Source of the DNA: Spirilliplanes yamanashiensis
Lineage (GTDB): Bacteria > Actinomycetota > Actinomycetes > Mycobacteriales > Micromonosporaceae
Reading direction: 5' to 3'
Assembly: GCF_016863475.1 (NCBI RefSeq)
Contig: NZ_BOOY01000018.1
Location: 214,656-278,655, forward strand
Length of the DNA: 64,000 nucleotides
The notes under the pieces were generated by a model. That model made no database searches and was not told the DNA's origin. It saw only the letters and a program-made list of their open reading frames with translations. The position numbers and the translations under genes were made by a program. The stretch's first letter is position 1, and each line of letters starts with the position of its first letter. Positions 20,190 to 29,163 of the stretch are shown piece by piece.

Positions 20190-21128
20190 GTGAGCCTCAC
20201 CGTCTCCCCCGTCGCGCTCAGCCGCCTCGCGTTCGCCTCGGTCGTGGCGAACGTGGGCATCGTCGTCACGGGCGCCGCCGTCCGGCTGACCGGCTCGGGG
20301 CTGGGCTGCCCGACCTGGCCGCGCTGCACCGCCGAGTCGTACACGACGACGGCCGAGATGGGCATCCACGGCGCCGTCGAGTTCGGCAACCGGCTGCTCA
20401 CCTTCGTGCTGGGGGCGATCGCGCTGGCCGGCTTCCTCGGGGCGCTGCTGCAGCGGCGGCGCCGCCGCTCACTGGTGCTGCTGTCGCTGGCCATCCTGCT
20501 CGGCATCCCCGGCCAGGGCGTCATCGGCGGCATCACGGTGCTGACCAACCTCAACCCGTGGGTGGTCGGCCTGCACTTCCTGCTGTCCATGGCGCTGATC
20601 GCCGGGGCGTACGCGTTCTGGCGGCGCGTCCGCGACGGCGACGGACCGGCGCGCCCGGTGGTGCCGGCGCCGCTGCGCACGCTCGTCCAGCTCACGGCCC
20701 TGGTCAGCGCGGCCGTGATCGTGGTGGGGGTCGTCGTCACCGGCAGCGGCCCGCACTCCGGCGACGGCGGCGCCAAGCGCAACGGCCTGGACCAGGAGAA
20801 CATCTCCCAGGTCCACGCCGACCTGGTGTTCCTGCTCGTCGGCCTGTCGGTGGCGCTGTGGTTCGCGCTGCGGGCGGTGCACGCCCCGCCGGCGGCCGTG
20901 CGCGCCGCCGGGGTGCTGGTGCTCGTCGAGCTGTCGCAGGGGCTGATCGGCTTCGTGCAGTACTTCACCGGCCTGCCGGTGGTGCTCGTCGGCGCCCACA
21001 TGCTCGGCGCCTGCCTGGTCTGGCTGGCGACGCTGGCGGTGATCTGGAACGCCCGCGAGCGAGTGACCGCCGACGTGCCCGCCGCCCCAGATTCACGAGT
21101 CGAATTAAGTTCTCCTGTGCTTCGTTGA
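20190..21128 (+). CDS. ctaA: Heme A synthase (COX15/CtaA)
   Basis: Integral membrane oxidase of 312 residues with eight predicted helices, converting heme O to heme A for cytochrome aa3 oxidase. Heme-ligand histidines occur in the expected places: MGIHGAVEFGNR (His60), GLHFLLSM, QVHADLVF and GAHMLGAC. The first extracellular loop has the cysteine pair C-x5-C (GCPTWPRC) of the Bacillus/actinobacterial type. The GTG start is preceded by GGCCGGG only, so the exact start is moderately certain. It diverges from sufR; its pathway partner ctaB lies about 4 kb away. Confidence 0.93.
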   Translation: MSLTVSPVALSRLAFASVVANVGIVVTGAAVRLTGSGLGCPTWPRCTAESYTTTAEMGIHGAVEFGNRLLTFVLGAIALAGFLGALLQRRRRRSLVLLSLAILLGIPGQGVIGGITVLTNLNPWVVGLHFLLSMALIAGAYAFWRRVRDGDGPARPVVPAPLRTLVQLTALVSAAVIVVGVVVTGSGPHSGDGGAKRNGLDQENISQVHADLVFLLVGLSVALWFALRAVHAPPAAVRAAGVLVLVELSQGLIGFVQYFTGLPVVLVGAHMLGACLVWLATLAVIWNARERVTADVPAAPDSRVELSSPVLR

Positions 21129-21160
21129 GCCGGTCGGGGCGCGGCCGTACCTTTCCCGCC

Positions 21161-22438
21161 GTGCCCCTCTCCCGCCGCACCCTGCTCGCGTCCTCCGTCG
21201 CCGTGACCGGCGCCGGCCTGGGCGCCGCCGCCGTCCGCACCGCCCTGCCGTCGCACGCCGCGAGCCCACCGGGTGACGTGGTCGGCGAGGTGACCGTCGG
21301 CTACCAGGGCTGGTTCTCCTGCCCCGGCGACGGCGCGCCGATCGGCGGCTGGTGGCACCACGCCCCCGACCGCTTCCGGCCCCCGTCGCCGGTCAACGAG
21401 AGCCTGGTCGCCTGGCCGGACATGCGCGACTACGCCCGCGGCTACCCCACCGGCTACGCCGACCTGCCGGGCGGCCGCCCCGCCACCCTGTTCTCCTCCT
21501 ACGACCCGCAGACCGTCGACGTGCACTTCCGGTGGATGCGCGAGCACGGCATCCGGACGGCGGCGCTGCAGCGGTTCGACCCGACCGGCGACGAGGGCCC
21601 CACCCGCGACGCGGTCACGCGCCTGGTGCGTGACGCCGCCGAGCGGCACGACCGCCGGTTCTACGTCATGTACGACGTCACCGGGTGGCGGGCCATGCGG
21701 GAGCAGATCACCCGGGACTGGACGCAGCGGATGGCGGCGTACACCTCCTCGCCCGCGTACGCCCGGCAGAACGGCCGCCCGGTCGTCGGCATCTGGGGGT
21801 TCGGCTTCGCCGACGACGGCCGCCCGTTCGCCCCGGACGCCTGCCTCGAGGTCCTGCGCTGGTTCCGCGGCCAGGGCGTCTACCTGATGGGCGGCGTGCC
21901 CACCCACTGGCGCACCGGGCAGGGCGACTCGCGCGCCGGGTTCACCGAGGTGTACCGCGCGTTCGACATGATCTCGCCGTGGATGGTCGGCCGGATCGGC
22001 GACGCGGCCGGCTCCGACCACTTCTTCACCCACGTGACCACCCCGGACGTCGCCGAGTGCCGCGCCCGCGGCATCGACTACCAGCCGTGCGTGCTGCCCG
22101 GCGACCTGGTGCTCGGCCAGCGCCGGCACGGCGACTTCATGTGGCGGCAGTTCTACAACGTGGTCCGGGCCGGCGCCGCCGGCGTCTACGTGTCGATGTT
22201 CGACGAGTTCAACGAGGGCAACCAGATCGCCAAGACGGCCGAGACGAGCGCCGACGTGCCCGCGGGCAGCCGGTTCGTCGGGCTGGACGAGGACGGGACG
22301 CCCTGCTCGGCCGACTACTACCTGCGGCTGACCGGCGACGGCCGCCGGATGCTGCGCGGCGAGCTGCCGCTGACCCCGGTCCGGCCGACCGCCCCGGTGA
22401 TCCCGGCGGCCCGGGAGACCGGTCCCGGGAACCGGTAG
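21161..22438 (+). CDS. Tat-exported glycosidase-like protein (GH71/99-like)
   Basis: Predicted secreted protein of 425 residues. It starts with a twin-arginine signal (SRRTLL, residues 4-9, then a hydrophobic stretch and a likely cleavage after SHAA). The mature N terminus EVTVGYQGWFSCPGDG and the WWHH motif resemble the endo-alpha-mannanase/xylosidase-like GH71/GH99 group that forms a TIM barrel. Acidic motifs in a mid-protein strand (SMFDEFNEGNQ near 350) are good catalytic candidates. Polysaccharide hydrolysis is likely but the exact glycan is not readable. The GTG start was chosen because it opens the Tat signal. Confidence 0.72.
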   Translation: MPLSRRTLLASSVAVTGAGLGAAAVRTALPSHAASPPGDVVGEVTVGYQGWFSCPGDGAPIGGWWHHAPDRFRPPSPVNESLVAWPDMRDYARGYPTGYADLPGGRPATLFSSYDPQTVDVHFRWMREHGIRTAALQRFDPTGDEGPTRDAVTRLVRDAAERHDRRFYVMYDVTGWRAMREQITRDWTQRMAAYTSSPAYARQNGRPVVGIWGFGFADDGRPFAPDACLEVLRWFRGQGVYLMGGVPTHWRTGQGDSRAGFTEVYRAFDMISPWMVGRIGDAAGSDHFFTHVTTPDVAECRARGIDYQPCVLPGDLVLGQRRHGDFMWRQFYNVVRAGAAGVYVSMFDEFNEGNQIAKTAETSADVPAGSRFVGLDEDGTPCSADYYLRLTGDGRRMLRGELPLTPVRPTAPVIPAARETGPGNR

Positions 22439-22453
22439 GCGGGCCGTGGCACG

Positions 22454-23158
22454 ATGCCCGGCATGACGACCGCCACGATCCGGATCGACGCGTCGCTGCA
22501 CCCGCTGCTGCCGTCGCGGCACCGGCGCGCCGAGCTGACCGTGCCCGCCGACGGGGTGGCCACGGTGGGGCACGCGGTGGAGTCGCTGGGGCTGCCGCGC
22601 ACCGAGATCGGCCCGGTGACCGTCGGTGGCGCGCCCGCGGATCCCGGGCGCCGGCTGGCGCCGGGCGACGTCGTCGGCGTCGCGCCCGTGCCGCGGCCGC
22701 AGCCGATGGCGTTCCCGCGGTTCGTGCTGGACGTGCACTTCGGCACGCTGGCCCGGCGGATGCGGCTGCTCGGCATCGACACGGCGTACCGCAACGACGC
22801 CGACGACCCGGAGCTGGTCGAGCAGGCGATCGCCGAGGGCCGCATCCTGCTCACCCAGGACCGGGGGCTGCTGCGCCGCCGGGCGCTGCCGCAGGGCGCC
22901 CTGATCCCCGCCGGCGACCCGGACGCCCAGCTGGCCGACGTGCTGGACCGGTTCGCGCCGCCGCTGGCGCCGTGGACGCGCTGCCCGGCGTGCAACGGCC
23001 TGCTGCGCCCGGTCGCCAAGGAGGCGGTCGCCGACCGGCTGGAGCCGGGCACCCGGGACGCGTTCGACGCGTTCTCGCAGTGCGCGGACTGCGCGCGGGT
23101 CTACTGGCGCGGCGCGCACGCCGACCGGCTGGACGCGGTGGTGACCGCGGCCGGCTAG
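22454..23158 (+). CDS. Mut7-C RNase-domain protein with ubiquitin-like N terminus
   Basis: Protein of 234 residues. The first 85 residues look like a MoaD/ubiquitin-like fold (Mut7-C ubiquitin module). Residues about 88-200 are the Mut7-C PIN-like nuclease domain with acidic residues in VLDVHFGTLARRMRLLG and LLTQDRGLLRRR. A zinc ribbon follows: CPACNG (about 177) and CADCARVYW (about 210). Function in RNA turnover or a toxin-like role is proposed for the family but unproven. The ATG at codon 4 is an alternative start. It shares a CTAG stop overlap with the convergent ATP-grasp gene. Confidence 0.82.
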   Translation: MPGMTTATIRIDASLHPLLPSRHRRAELTVPADGVATVGHAVESLGLPRTEIGPVTVGGAPADPGRRLAPGDVVGVAPVPRPQPMAFPRFVLDVHFGTLARRMRLLGIDTAYRNDADDPELVEQAIAEGRILLTQDRGLLRRRALPQGALIPAGDPDAQLADVLDRFAPPLAPWTRCPACNGLLRPVAKEAVADRLEPGTRDAFDAFSQCADCARVYWRGAHADRLDAVVTAAG

Positions 23159-24057
23159 AGCCGGGCGGCGATGCCGTCCGCGAGCCGCTCGGCGCACCGC
23201 GGCGCGACGTCGAAGAACAGGGACGGCTCGGTCAGCTCCAGCTCCAGCAGCCGGGGTTCGCCGTCGGGGCCGGGGATGAGGTCGACGCGGGCGTACAGCA
23301 GCCGGTCGGCGCCGCCCGGCACGGCCGCCAGCACCCGCCCGGCCACGGCCAGCTCGGCGTCCGACGGCTCGCGGGCGGTGATCCGCTCGGTCCGGTAGAG
23401 CCCGTCGACGCCGGCGTCCGGGCCGTCGAGCAGGGCGTCCTTGCGGATGGCGTGGCTGAGGCCGAGCCGGCCGTCCGCGCCGGAGGTGAAGACGAGGGCC
23501 GTCTCGCCGACGGTGTCGACGGCCGCCAGGTACGGCTGCACCATGGCGACCCGCCCCGCCCGGCCGAGCCGCTCGACGTGCGCGGCGGCCAGCGCGGCCT
23601 CGGCGGGCATCGCGTAGCGGCCGGTGTCGCGGCCACCGGCGCTGACGGTCGGCTTGACCACCCACTCGCCGGTGCCGGGGGCGGTCCAGGACTCCCCCGG
23701 CGCCACCCAGCCGGTGTCGACGACGGGCAGGCCGGCCAGGTCGCGCAGGTACTGCTTGTCGGTGTTCCAGGCGACGACGTCGGCCGGGTTCGCCAGCGCG
23801 GGCACGGTGGCCGCCCAGGCGAGGAAGGCGTCGCGCCGGTCGGTGTAGTCCCACGGCGAGCGCAGCACGACCAGGGAGTAGGCGGCCCAGTCGGCGCCCG
23901 GGGCGTCCCACGGCACGGCCTCGACGGCGACGCCGCGCCGGGCCAGGGCGTCGGCCAGCGGCTGGTCCCCGTGGTCGACGCCCGGCAGTTCGGCGCACGT
24001 GACGAAGGCGACCCGGGAACCATCCCGGGTCGCGCGGTGGACGGGGGGAAGACTCAA
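23155..24057 (-). CDS. ATP-grasp domain protein
   Basis: Protein of about 300 residues with an ATP-grasp fold. RVAFVTCAELPGVD at the N terminus starts the pre-ATP-grasp domain; WNTDKQYLRDLAGL, EWVVKPTVSAGGRDTGR and the metal-binding stretch ARVDLIPGPDGEPRLLELELTEPS (read in parts) carry the lysine and acidic residues of the active site. It is probably a carboxylate-amine or carboxylate-thiol ligase; the substrate is unknown, though the family resembles small-peptide or cofactor ligases. The TTG start overlaps the upstream stop as TTGA, typical coupling, so the longer upstream start was rejected. The end shares CTAG with the Mut7-C gene. Confidence 0.8.
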   Translation of the reverse strand: MSLPPVHRATRDGSRVAFVTCAELPGVDHGDQPLADALARRGVAVEAVPWDAPGADWAAYSLVVLRSPWDYTDRRDAFLAWAATVPALANPADVVAWNTDKQYLRDLAGLPVVDTGWVAPGESWTAPGTGEWVVKPTVSAGGRDTGRYAMPAEAALAAAHVERLGRAGRVAMVQPYLAAVDTVGETALVFTSGADGRLGLSHAIRKDALLDGPDAGVDGLYRTERITAREPSDAELAVAGRVLAAVPGGADRLLYARVDLIPGPDGEPRLLELELTEPSLFFDVAPRCAERLADGIAARL

Positions 24058-24380
24058 CGGGCCATGCTGCGGCGGGCCATGCTCCGCCAGAGGTCGTTGC
24101 TGGGGCGCATCTGCTCCATGAGCTCGCGCTCCCACTCGTTCTCCACTTCGACGCCCGCGGTGGCGCAGGCCTTGCGAGCGGTGTCGGTGCCGTCGGCGAA
24201 CTGGTCGGTCCACTCGCCGTCCGAACCCACCAGGACGATCCGGGCGCCGCGCTTGCCGACGTACTCGATGACCGCCTTGGCGCCGCCGTGTCCGGCGGCG
24301 AACGACTTGATCCCCGCGACGAGCGTGTTGCCCGTGTGGGTCGAGCCGGCGGCCGTAGTCGTATCGGAACCTTCTGCCAT
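24054..24380 (-). CDS. Conserved small actinobacterial protein, unknown function
   Basis: Protein of 108 residues; not recognised beyond a conserved actinobacterial type. No signal peptide or membrane segment. The centre alternates hydrophobic and charged strands (AVIEYVGKRGARIVLVG) as in an alpha/beta fold, followed by DGEWTDQFADGT and an acidic helix ending EREL-MEQMRPSNDLW. An N-terminal low-complexity Thr/Gly region (about 1-25) is likely disordered. It precedes the ATP-grasp gene with a 4-bp overlap, so the two probably act together. The ATG at 24380 was preferred over 24464 because the upstream segment is low-GC and not protein-like. Confidence 0.75.
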   Translation of the reverse strand: MAEGSDTTTAAGSTHTGNTLVAGIKSFAAGHGGAKAVIEYVGKRGARIVLVGSDGEWTDQFADGTDTARKACATAGVEVENEWERELMEQMRPSNDLWRSMARRSMAR

Positions 24381-24565
24381 GAGATGCAGCCTAAGCAGGT
24401 CTCGCGCGCACAACGGCCATTCTGTGCGACTTTCGTGACTCAGATAACCCGCAGGTTTACGCATCGAGCGAAGCGATTACGCCCGATTCACGCGGCTTTA
24501 ACACCATAGTTCGGCCACGAAAAACGATCACTTTCCGTCACGCAGCGCTATCCGTAACGCGCAGG

Positions 24566-25561
24566 TCAGATGAGCGCGTCGACCGCCACGGCGAGGAACA
24601 GAACGGTCAGATACGTGATGGACCAGTGGAACAGCCGCATCGGGCGCAGCGGCGCACCGGAGCGCGACCGGGCCACCAATCGATGGGCTTCGACCAGGAA
24701 GAACGCGCCCGACACCAGCGCCACCACGCCGTAGACGGGGCTCATCCCCAACGGCCAGGCCGCCACGGACGCCGCCACGGTCAGCCAGGTGAAGATCACG
24801 ATCTCGCGGTTGACCCGGGTCGTGGAGGCGACCACGGGGAGCATCGGAATGCCGGCCCGCGCGTAGTCGTCCTTGTACTTGATGGCCAATGCGTAGAAGT
24901 GCGGCATTTGCCAGAAGAAAACGACCGCGAAAAACGCCCACGCACCGGGGGCGAGCCCGCCGGTCACCGCCGCCCAGCCGATCAGCACCGGCGCGGCGCC
25001 GCAGATGCCGCCCCAGAAGGTGTTCTGCGGGGTCGTGCGCTTGAGCCACAGCGTGTAGACGAGGTCGTAGTAGGCGATCGCCGCGGCCGTCAGGGCCGTG
25101 GCCAGCCAGTTCGTGAAAACACCCATGACGGCGACCGACACCGCGGCGAGCGTCAGCCCGAAGACCAGCGCCGCCCGCGGCGTGACGCTGTGCGCCGGCA
25201 GCGGGCGCCGCTTCGTGCGCCGCATCAGCTGGTCGATGTCGCGGTCGATGTAGCAGTTCAGCGCGCTCGCGGCGCCGCCGGCCAGCGTGCCGCCGACCAG
25301 CACGACCAGCACCAGGCCCAGGTCGGGCATGCCGCCCGCGGCGAGCATCATCGCCGGCACCGTGGTGACGAGCAGCAGCTCGATGATCCGCGGCTTCATC
25401 AGCGACACGTACGCCGCCACGACCGCGCGCACGTCGCGCCGGCCCGCCGCCTGGGCGCCCGCCGTCCCGGTCGCCGTCGCGGTCGCCGCCACGTACGGGT
25501 CGCGCAGGACGACCGGCCGCTGCGGGCGCCCTGAGGCGGGGCGCTCGGTGATCATGCTCAC
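24566..25561 (-). CDS. ctaB: Protoheme IX farnesyltransferase
   Basis: Membrane UbiA-type prenyltransferase of 331 residues that converts heme b to heme O. The first Asp-rich motif is [18 protein letters not shown] (about 130-150), and the second is in the GWAAVTG to [10 protein letters not shown] region. It has about eight hydrophobic helices. GGAAGG lies 9 bp before a GTG at 25561, so this start was used; the ATG two codons later is an alternative. It diverges from tkt, the typical actinobacterial arrangement, and works with heme A synthase elsewhere in the window. Confidence 0.95.
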   Translation of the reverse strand: MSMITERPASGRPQRPVVLRDPYVAATATATGTAGAQAAGRRDVRAVVAAYVSLMKPRIIELLLVTTVPAMMLAAGGMPDLGLVLVVLVGGTLAGGAASALNCYIDRDIDQLMRRTKRRPLPAHSVTPRAALVFGLTLAAVSVAVMGVFTNWLATALTAAAIAYYDLVYTLWLKRTTPQNTFWGGICGAAPVLIGWAAVTGGLAPGAWAFFAVVFFWQMPHFYALAIKYKDDYARAGIPMLPVVASTTRVNREIVIFTWLTVAASVAAWPLGMSPVYGVVALVSGAFFLVEAHRLVARSRSGAPLRPMRLFHWSITYLTVLFLAVAVDALI

Positions 25562-25862
25562 GTACTGCCACCTTCCGGCGTTGGGCGCTGGCGGTTCAAC
25601 GCCGGGGCGCTGCGCGGGACGCGGCCGCTGGAGGCACGGACGCGGTACAGCAGCACGCCCGGACAGACTACGCGCAGCCCGGGCCGCTGATCGGCCGACC
25701 CGGCAGGCGTGCACGCGGTCACATTCCGGGGGACGATGCGGTCAGGCCCTGCGTTCGCTCTCAGCTTGTGGTCCCGTCGGCGCGAAGCGGACCCACGTTT
25801 AGCCGCACTCGATAGGGTCAAAACCATAGGGTTCCGCCCACATGCCGAGGAGTACAACCGAC
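25562..25862. promoter_or_regulatory. ctaB / tkt divergent promoter region
   Basis: About 300 bp without a gene. Two TAGGGT hexamers (25813-25818 and 25827-25832) lie 30-50 bp before tkt and look like actinobacterial -10 elements for tkt. No matching -35 could be fixed. GAGGAG (25847-25852) is the tkt ribosome site. Nothing else structured was seen. Confidence 0.35.
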
Positions 25863-27995
25863 GTGGTTGCCACAGACGCTGCACTGAACTGGTCCGACCT
25901 CGACCGCCGGGCGGTCGACACCGTCCGCGTGCTGGCCATGGACGCCGTCGAGAAATCCGGCAACGGCCACCCGGGCACGGCCATGAGCCTCGCCCCCGCG
26001 GCGTACCTGCTGTTCAACCGGGTCATGCGGCACGACCCGTCCGACCACAACTGGCCGGGCCGGGACCGCTTCGTGCTCTCCTGCGGACACTCCAGCCTGA
26101 CCCTCTACATCCAGCTCTACCTGGCCGGCTACGGCCTCAGCCTCGACGACCTGTCCTCGCTGCGGCAGTGGGGCTCGCTCACCCCGGGCCACCCGGAGCA
26201 CGGGCACACCCCGGGCGTCGAGACCACCACCGGCCCGCTCGGCCAGGGCATCGGCAACGCGGTCGGCATGGCCATGGCGGCCCGCCGCGAGCGCGGCCTG
26301 CTCGACCCGGACGCCGCGCCGGGCGCGTCGGTCTTCGACCACAACATCTGGTGCATCGCCAGCGACGGCGACATCGAGGAGGGCATCAGCCACGAGGTCA
26401 GCGCCATCGCCGGCCACCAGAAGCTGGGCAACCTCACGCTGATCTGGGACGACAACGAGATCTCCATCGAGGACGACACGAAGATCGCCAAGAGCGAGGA
26501 CGTGGCGGCCCGGTACGAGGCGTACGGCTGGCACGTGCAGACCGTCGACTGGCGCGGCGGGCACGAGGCCGCCGACGGCGCCTACGCGGAGGACGTCGAG
26601 GCGCTGTACGCGGCGCTGCAGGCCGCCAAGGCCGAGACCGGCCGGCCGTCGTTCATCGCGCTGCGCACCATCATCGGGTGGCCGGCGCCGAACAAGCAGA
26701 ACACCGGCAAGATCCACGGCTCCGCGCTCGGCGCCGACGAGGTCAAGGCCACCAAGGAGATCCTCGGCTTCGACCCGGCGCAGAACTTCGCCGTCGACGA
26801 CAAGGTCCTCGCCCACGCCCGCGAGGTGGTCAGCCGCGGCCAGGCCGCGCGCACCGAGTGGGAGCAGGCGTACGCGTCCTGGGCGTCGGCGAACCCGGAG
26901 CGCAAGGCGCTGCACGAGCGCCTGTCGACGCGCACCCTGCCCGCCGGCTGGGCCGACTCGCTGCCGGAGTTCCCCGCCGACGCCAAGGGCGTCGCCACCC
27001 GCGCCGCGTCCGGCAAGGTGCTCGACGCGCTGGCGGGAGTCCTGCCCGAGCTGTGGGGCGGCTCGGCCGACCTGGCCGAGAGCAACAACACCACGATGAA
27101 GGGCGAGCCGTCCTTCATCCCGGCCGAGTTCGCCACCAAGGCGTTCCCCGGCGACGAGTACGGCCGCACGCTGCACTTCGGCATCCGCGAGCACGGCATG
27201 GGCGCGATCCTCAACGGCATCGTGCTGCACGGCGGCACGCGCCCGTACGGCGGCACGTTCCTCGTCTTCAGCGACTACATGCGCCCGGCCGTGCGGCTCG
27301 CCGCGCTGATGCAGCTGCCGGTCGTCTACGTGTGGACGCACGACTCGATCGGCCTCGGCGAGGACGGCCCCACGCACCAGCCGATCGAGCACCTGTCCGC
27401 GCTGCGCGCCATCCCGGGCCTCGACGTGGTGCGCCCGGGCGACGCCAACGAGACCGCGTACGCCTGGCGCGGCGCGCTCGAGCACACCGACCGGCCGACG
27501 GCGCTGGCGCTGTCCCGGCAGAACCTGCCCACGCTCGACCGCTCGCAGTTCGCCTCCGCCGAGGGCACCCTCAAGGGCGGCTACATCCTGGCCGAGGCCA
27601 CCGGCGGCGAGCCGAAGGTCATCCTCATCGCGTCCGGCTCGGAGCTGCAGATCGCCGTGGCCGCCCGCGAGCGGCTGGAGGCCGAGGGCACCCCGACGCG
27701 GGTCGTCTCGATGCCGTGCCAGGAGTGGTTCGACGCCCAGGACCAGGCGTACCGGCAGACCGTCCTGCCCCGCGGCGTGAAGGCCCGGGTCAGCGTCGAG
27801 GCCGGCATCGGCATGTCGTGGCGGCACATCGTCGGCGACGTCGGCGAGACCGTCAGCATCGAGCACTACGGCGCGAGCGCCCCCTACACGGTGCTGTTCG
27901 AGCAGTTCGGCTTCACCGCGGACAACGTGGTGGCGAAGGCCCATGCCTCGCTCGCCCGGGTCAGCGAGATCACCGGCACCACCACCGGCAACTGA
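25863..27995 (+). CDS. tkt: Transketolase
   Basis: Thiamine-diphosphate enzyme of about 710 residues in the non-oxidative pentose phosphate pathway. Motifs: GNGHPGTAMSLAP at the N terminus, SDGDIEEGISHE then DDNEISIE (ThDP/Mg2+ site), GIREHGMGAILNG in the Pyr domain, and THDSIGLGEDGPTHQPIEH, the transketolase signature. The GTG start follows GAGGAG by 10 bp; an ATG at 25842 lies before that ribosome site and is less likely. It is the first gene of tkt-tal-pgi-like-zwf-opcA-pgl, all in one direction. Confidence 0.96.
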   Translation: MVATDAALNWSDLDRRAVDTVRVLAMDAVEKSGNGHPGTAMSLAPAAYLLFNRVMRHDPSDHNWPGRDRFVLSCGHSSLTLYIQLYLAGYGLSLDDLSSLRQWGSLTPGHPEHGHTPGVETTTGPLGQGIGNAVGMAMAARRERGLLDPDAAPGASVFDHNIWCIASDGDIEEGISHEVSAIAGHQKLGNLTLIWDDNEISIEDDTKIAKSEDVAARYEAYGWHVQTVDWRGGHEAADGAYAEDVEALYAALQAAKAETGRPSFIALRTIIGWPAPNKQNTGKIHGSALGADEVKATKEILGFDPAQNFAVDDKVLAHAREVVSRGQAARTEWEQAYASWASANPERKALHERLSTRTLPAGWADSLPEFPADAKGVATRAASGKVLDALAGVLPELWGGSADLAESNNTTMKGEPSFIPAEFATKAFPGDEYGRTLHFGIREHGMGAILNGIVLHGGTRPYGGTFLVFSDYMRPAVRLAALMQLPVVYVWTHDSIGLGEDGPTHQPIEHLSALRAIPGLDVVRPGDANETAYAWRGALEHTDRPTALALSRQNLPTLDRSQFASAEGTLKGGYILAEATGGEPKVILIASGSELQIAVAARERLEAEGTPTRVVSMPCQEWFDAQDQAYRQTVLPRGVKARVSVEAGIGMSWRHIVGDVGETVSIEHYGASAPYTVLFEQFGFTADNVVAKAHASLARVSEITGTTTGN

Positions 27996-28007
27996 AGGAG
28001 TCATCCC

Positions 28008-29153
28008 ATGACCGACAGGCTGGCCGAACTCTCCGCCGCGGGAGTCGCGGTCTGGATCGACGACCTCTCCCGGGTGCGGCTGACCTCCGGCGGGCTGGAC
28101 CAGCTCCGCCGGGAGCAGCACGTGGTCGGGGTCACCACCAACCCCACGATCTTCGCGAAGGCGCTCGCCGACGCGGACGCGTACGACGAGCAGGTCAAGG
28201 ACCTGGCGGCGCGCGGCGTGACGGTCGAGGAGGCCGTCCGCATGCTCACCACGTACGACGTGCGCTGGGCGTGCGACGTCATGCGCCCCGCGTACGACGC
28301 CTCGCAGGGCGTCGACGGCCGGGTATCCATCGAGGTGGACCCGCGGCTGGCGCACGAGACCGACAAGACCGTCGCCGAGGCCAAGGCGCTGTGGTGGCTG
28401 GTCGACCGCGAGAACCTGCTCATCAAGATCCCGGCGACGCAGGCGGGCCTGCCCGCCATCACAGCCGTGCTCGCCGCGGGCATCAGCGTGAACGTGACGC
28501 TGATCTTCTCGCTGGAGCGCTACCGCGCCGTCATGGACGCGTTCCTCGCCGGCCTGGAGCAGGCCAAGGCGAACGGGCACGACCTGACCAAGATGGCGTC
28601 CGTGGCGTCGTTCTTCGTGTCCCGCGTGGACGCCGAGATCGACAAGCGGCTGGACAAGGCCGGCACCGAGGAGGCGAAGGCCCTGCGCGGCAAGGCCGCC
28701 GTCGCCAACGCGCAGCTCGCCTACGAGGCGTACAGCGAGGTCTTCGCGTCCGACCGCTGGCAGGCGCTGGCCGACGCGGGCGCGCACCCGCAGCGGCCGC
28801 TGTGGGCGTCCACCTCGACGAAGAACCCGGACTACCGGGACGTGATCTACGTCGAGGAGCTCATCGCCCCCGGCACCGTCAACACCATGCCGGAGCCGGT
28901 CATCCACGCCTACGCCGACCACGGCGAGCTGGGCGGCGGCGACGCCGTCACCGGCTCGTACGAGTCCGCCCGCAAGGTCATGGCCGACCTGGCGGCCGCC
29001 GGCGTCGACTACGACGACGTGGTGAAGGTGCTGGAGGACGAGGGCGTCGACAAGTTCGAGCAGAGCTGGGGCGAGCTGCTCGACGGCGTCCAGAAGTCGC
29101 TCGACGCGGCCGCCAAGGGCAAGTCCGACCCGACCGACGCCGCCAAGGGCTGA
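28008..29153 (+). CDS. tal: Transaldolase
   Basis: Class I aldolase-like barrel of 381 residues, exchanging dihydroxyacetone units between sugar phosphates. VWIDDLSR holds the conserved Asp, GVTTNPTIF the N-terminal strand, and the Schiff-base Lys is in [11 protein letters not shown] (about 143). The C-terminal [18 protein letters not shown] motif is actinobacterial. The ATG follows GAAGGAG, a strong site, 12 bp after the tkt stop. Length matches the long transaldolase subfamily. Confidence 0.96.
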   Translation: MTDRLAELSAAGVAVWIDDLSRVRLTSGGLDQLRREQHVVGVTTNPTIFAKALADADAYDEQVKDLAARGVTVEEAVRMLTTYDVRWACDVMRPAYDASQGVDGRVSIEVDPRLAHETDKTVAEAKALWWLVDRENLLIKIPATQAGLPAITAVLAAGISVNVTLIFSLERYRAVMDAFLAGLEQAKANGHDLTKMASVASFFVSRVDAEIDKRLDKAGTEEAKALRGKAAVANAQLAYEAYSEVFASDRWQALADAGAHPQRPLWASTSTKNPDYRDVIYVEELIAPGTVNTMPEPVIHAYADHGELGGGDAVTGSYESARKVMADLAAAGVDYDDVVKVLEDEGVDKFEQSWGELLDGVQKSLDAAAKGKSDPTDAAKG

Positions 29154-29163
29154 CGGCCCGCCG

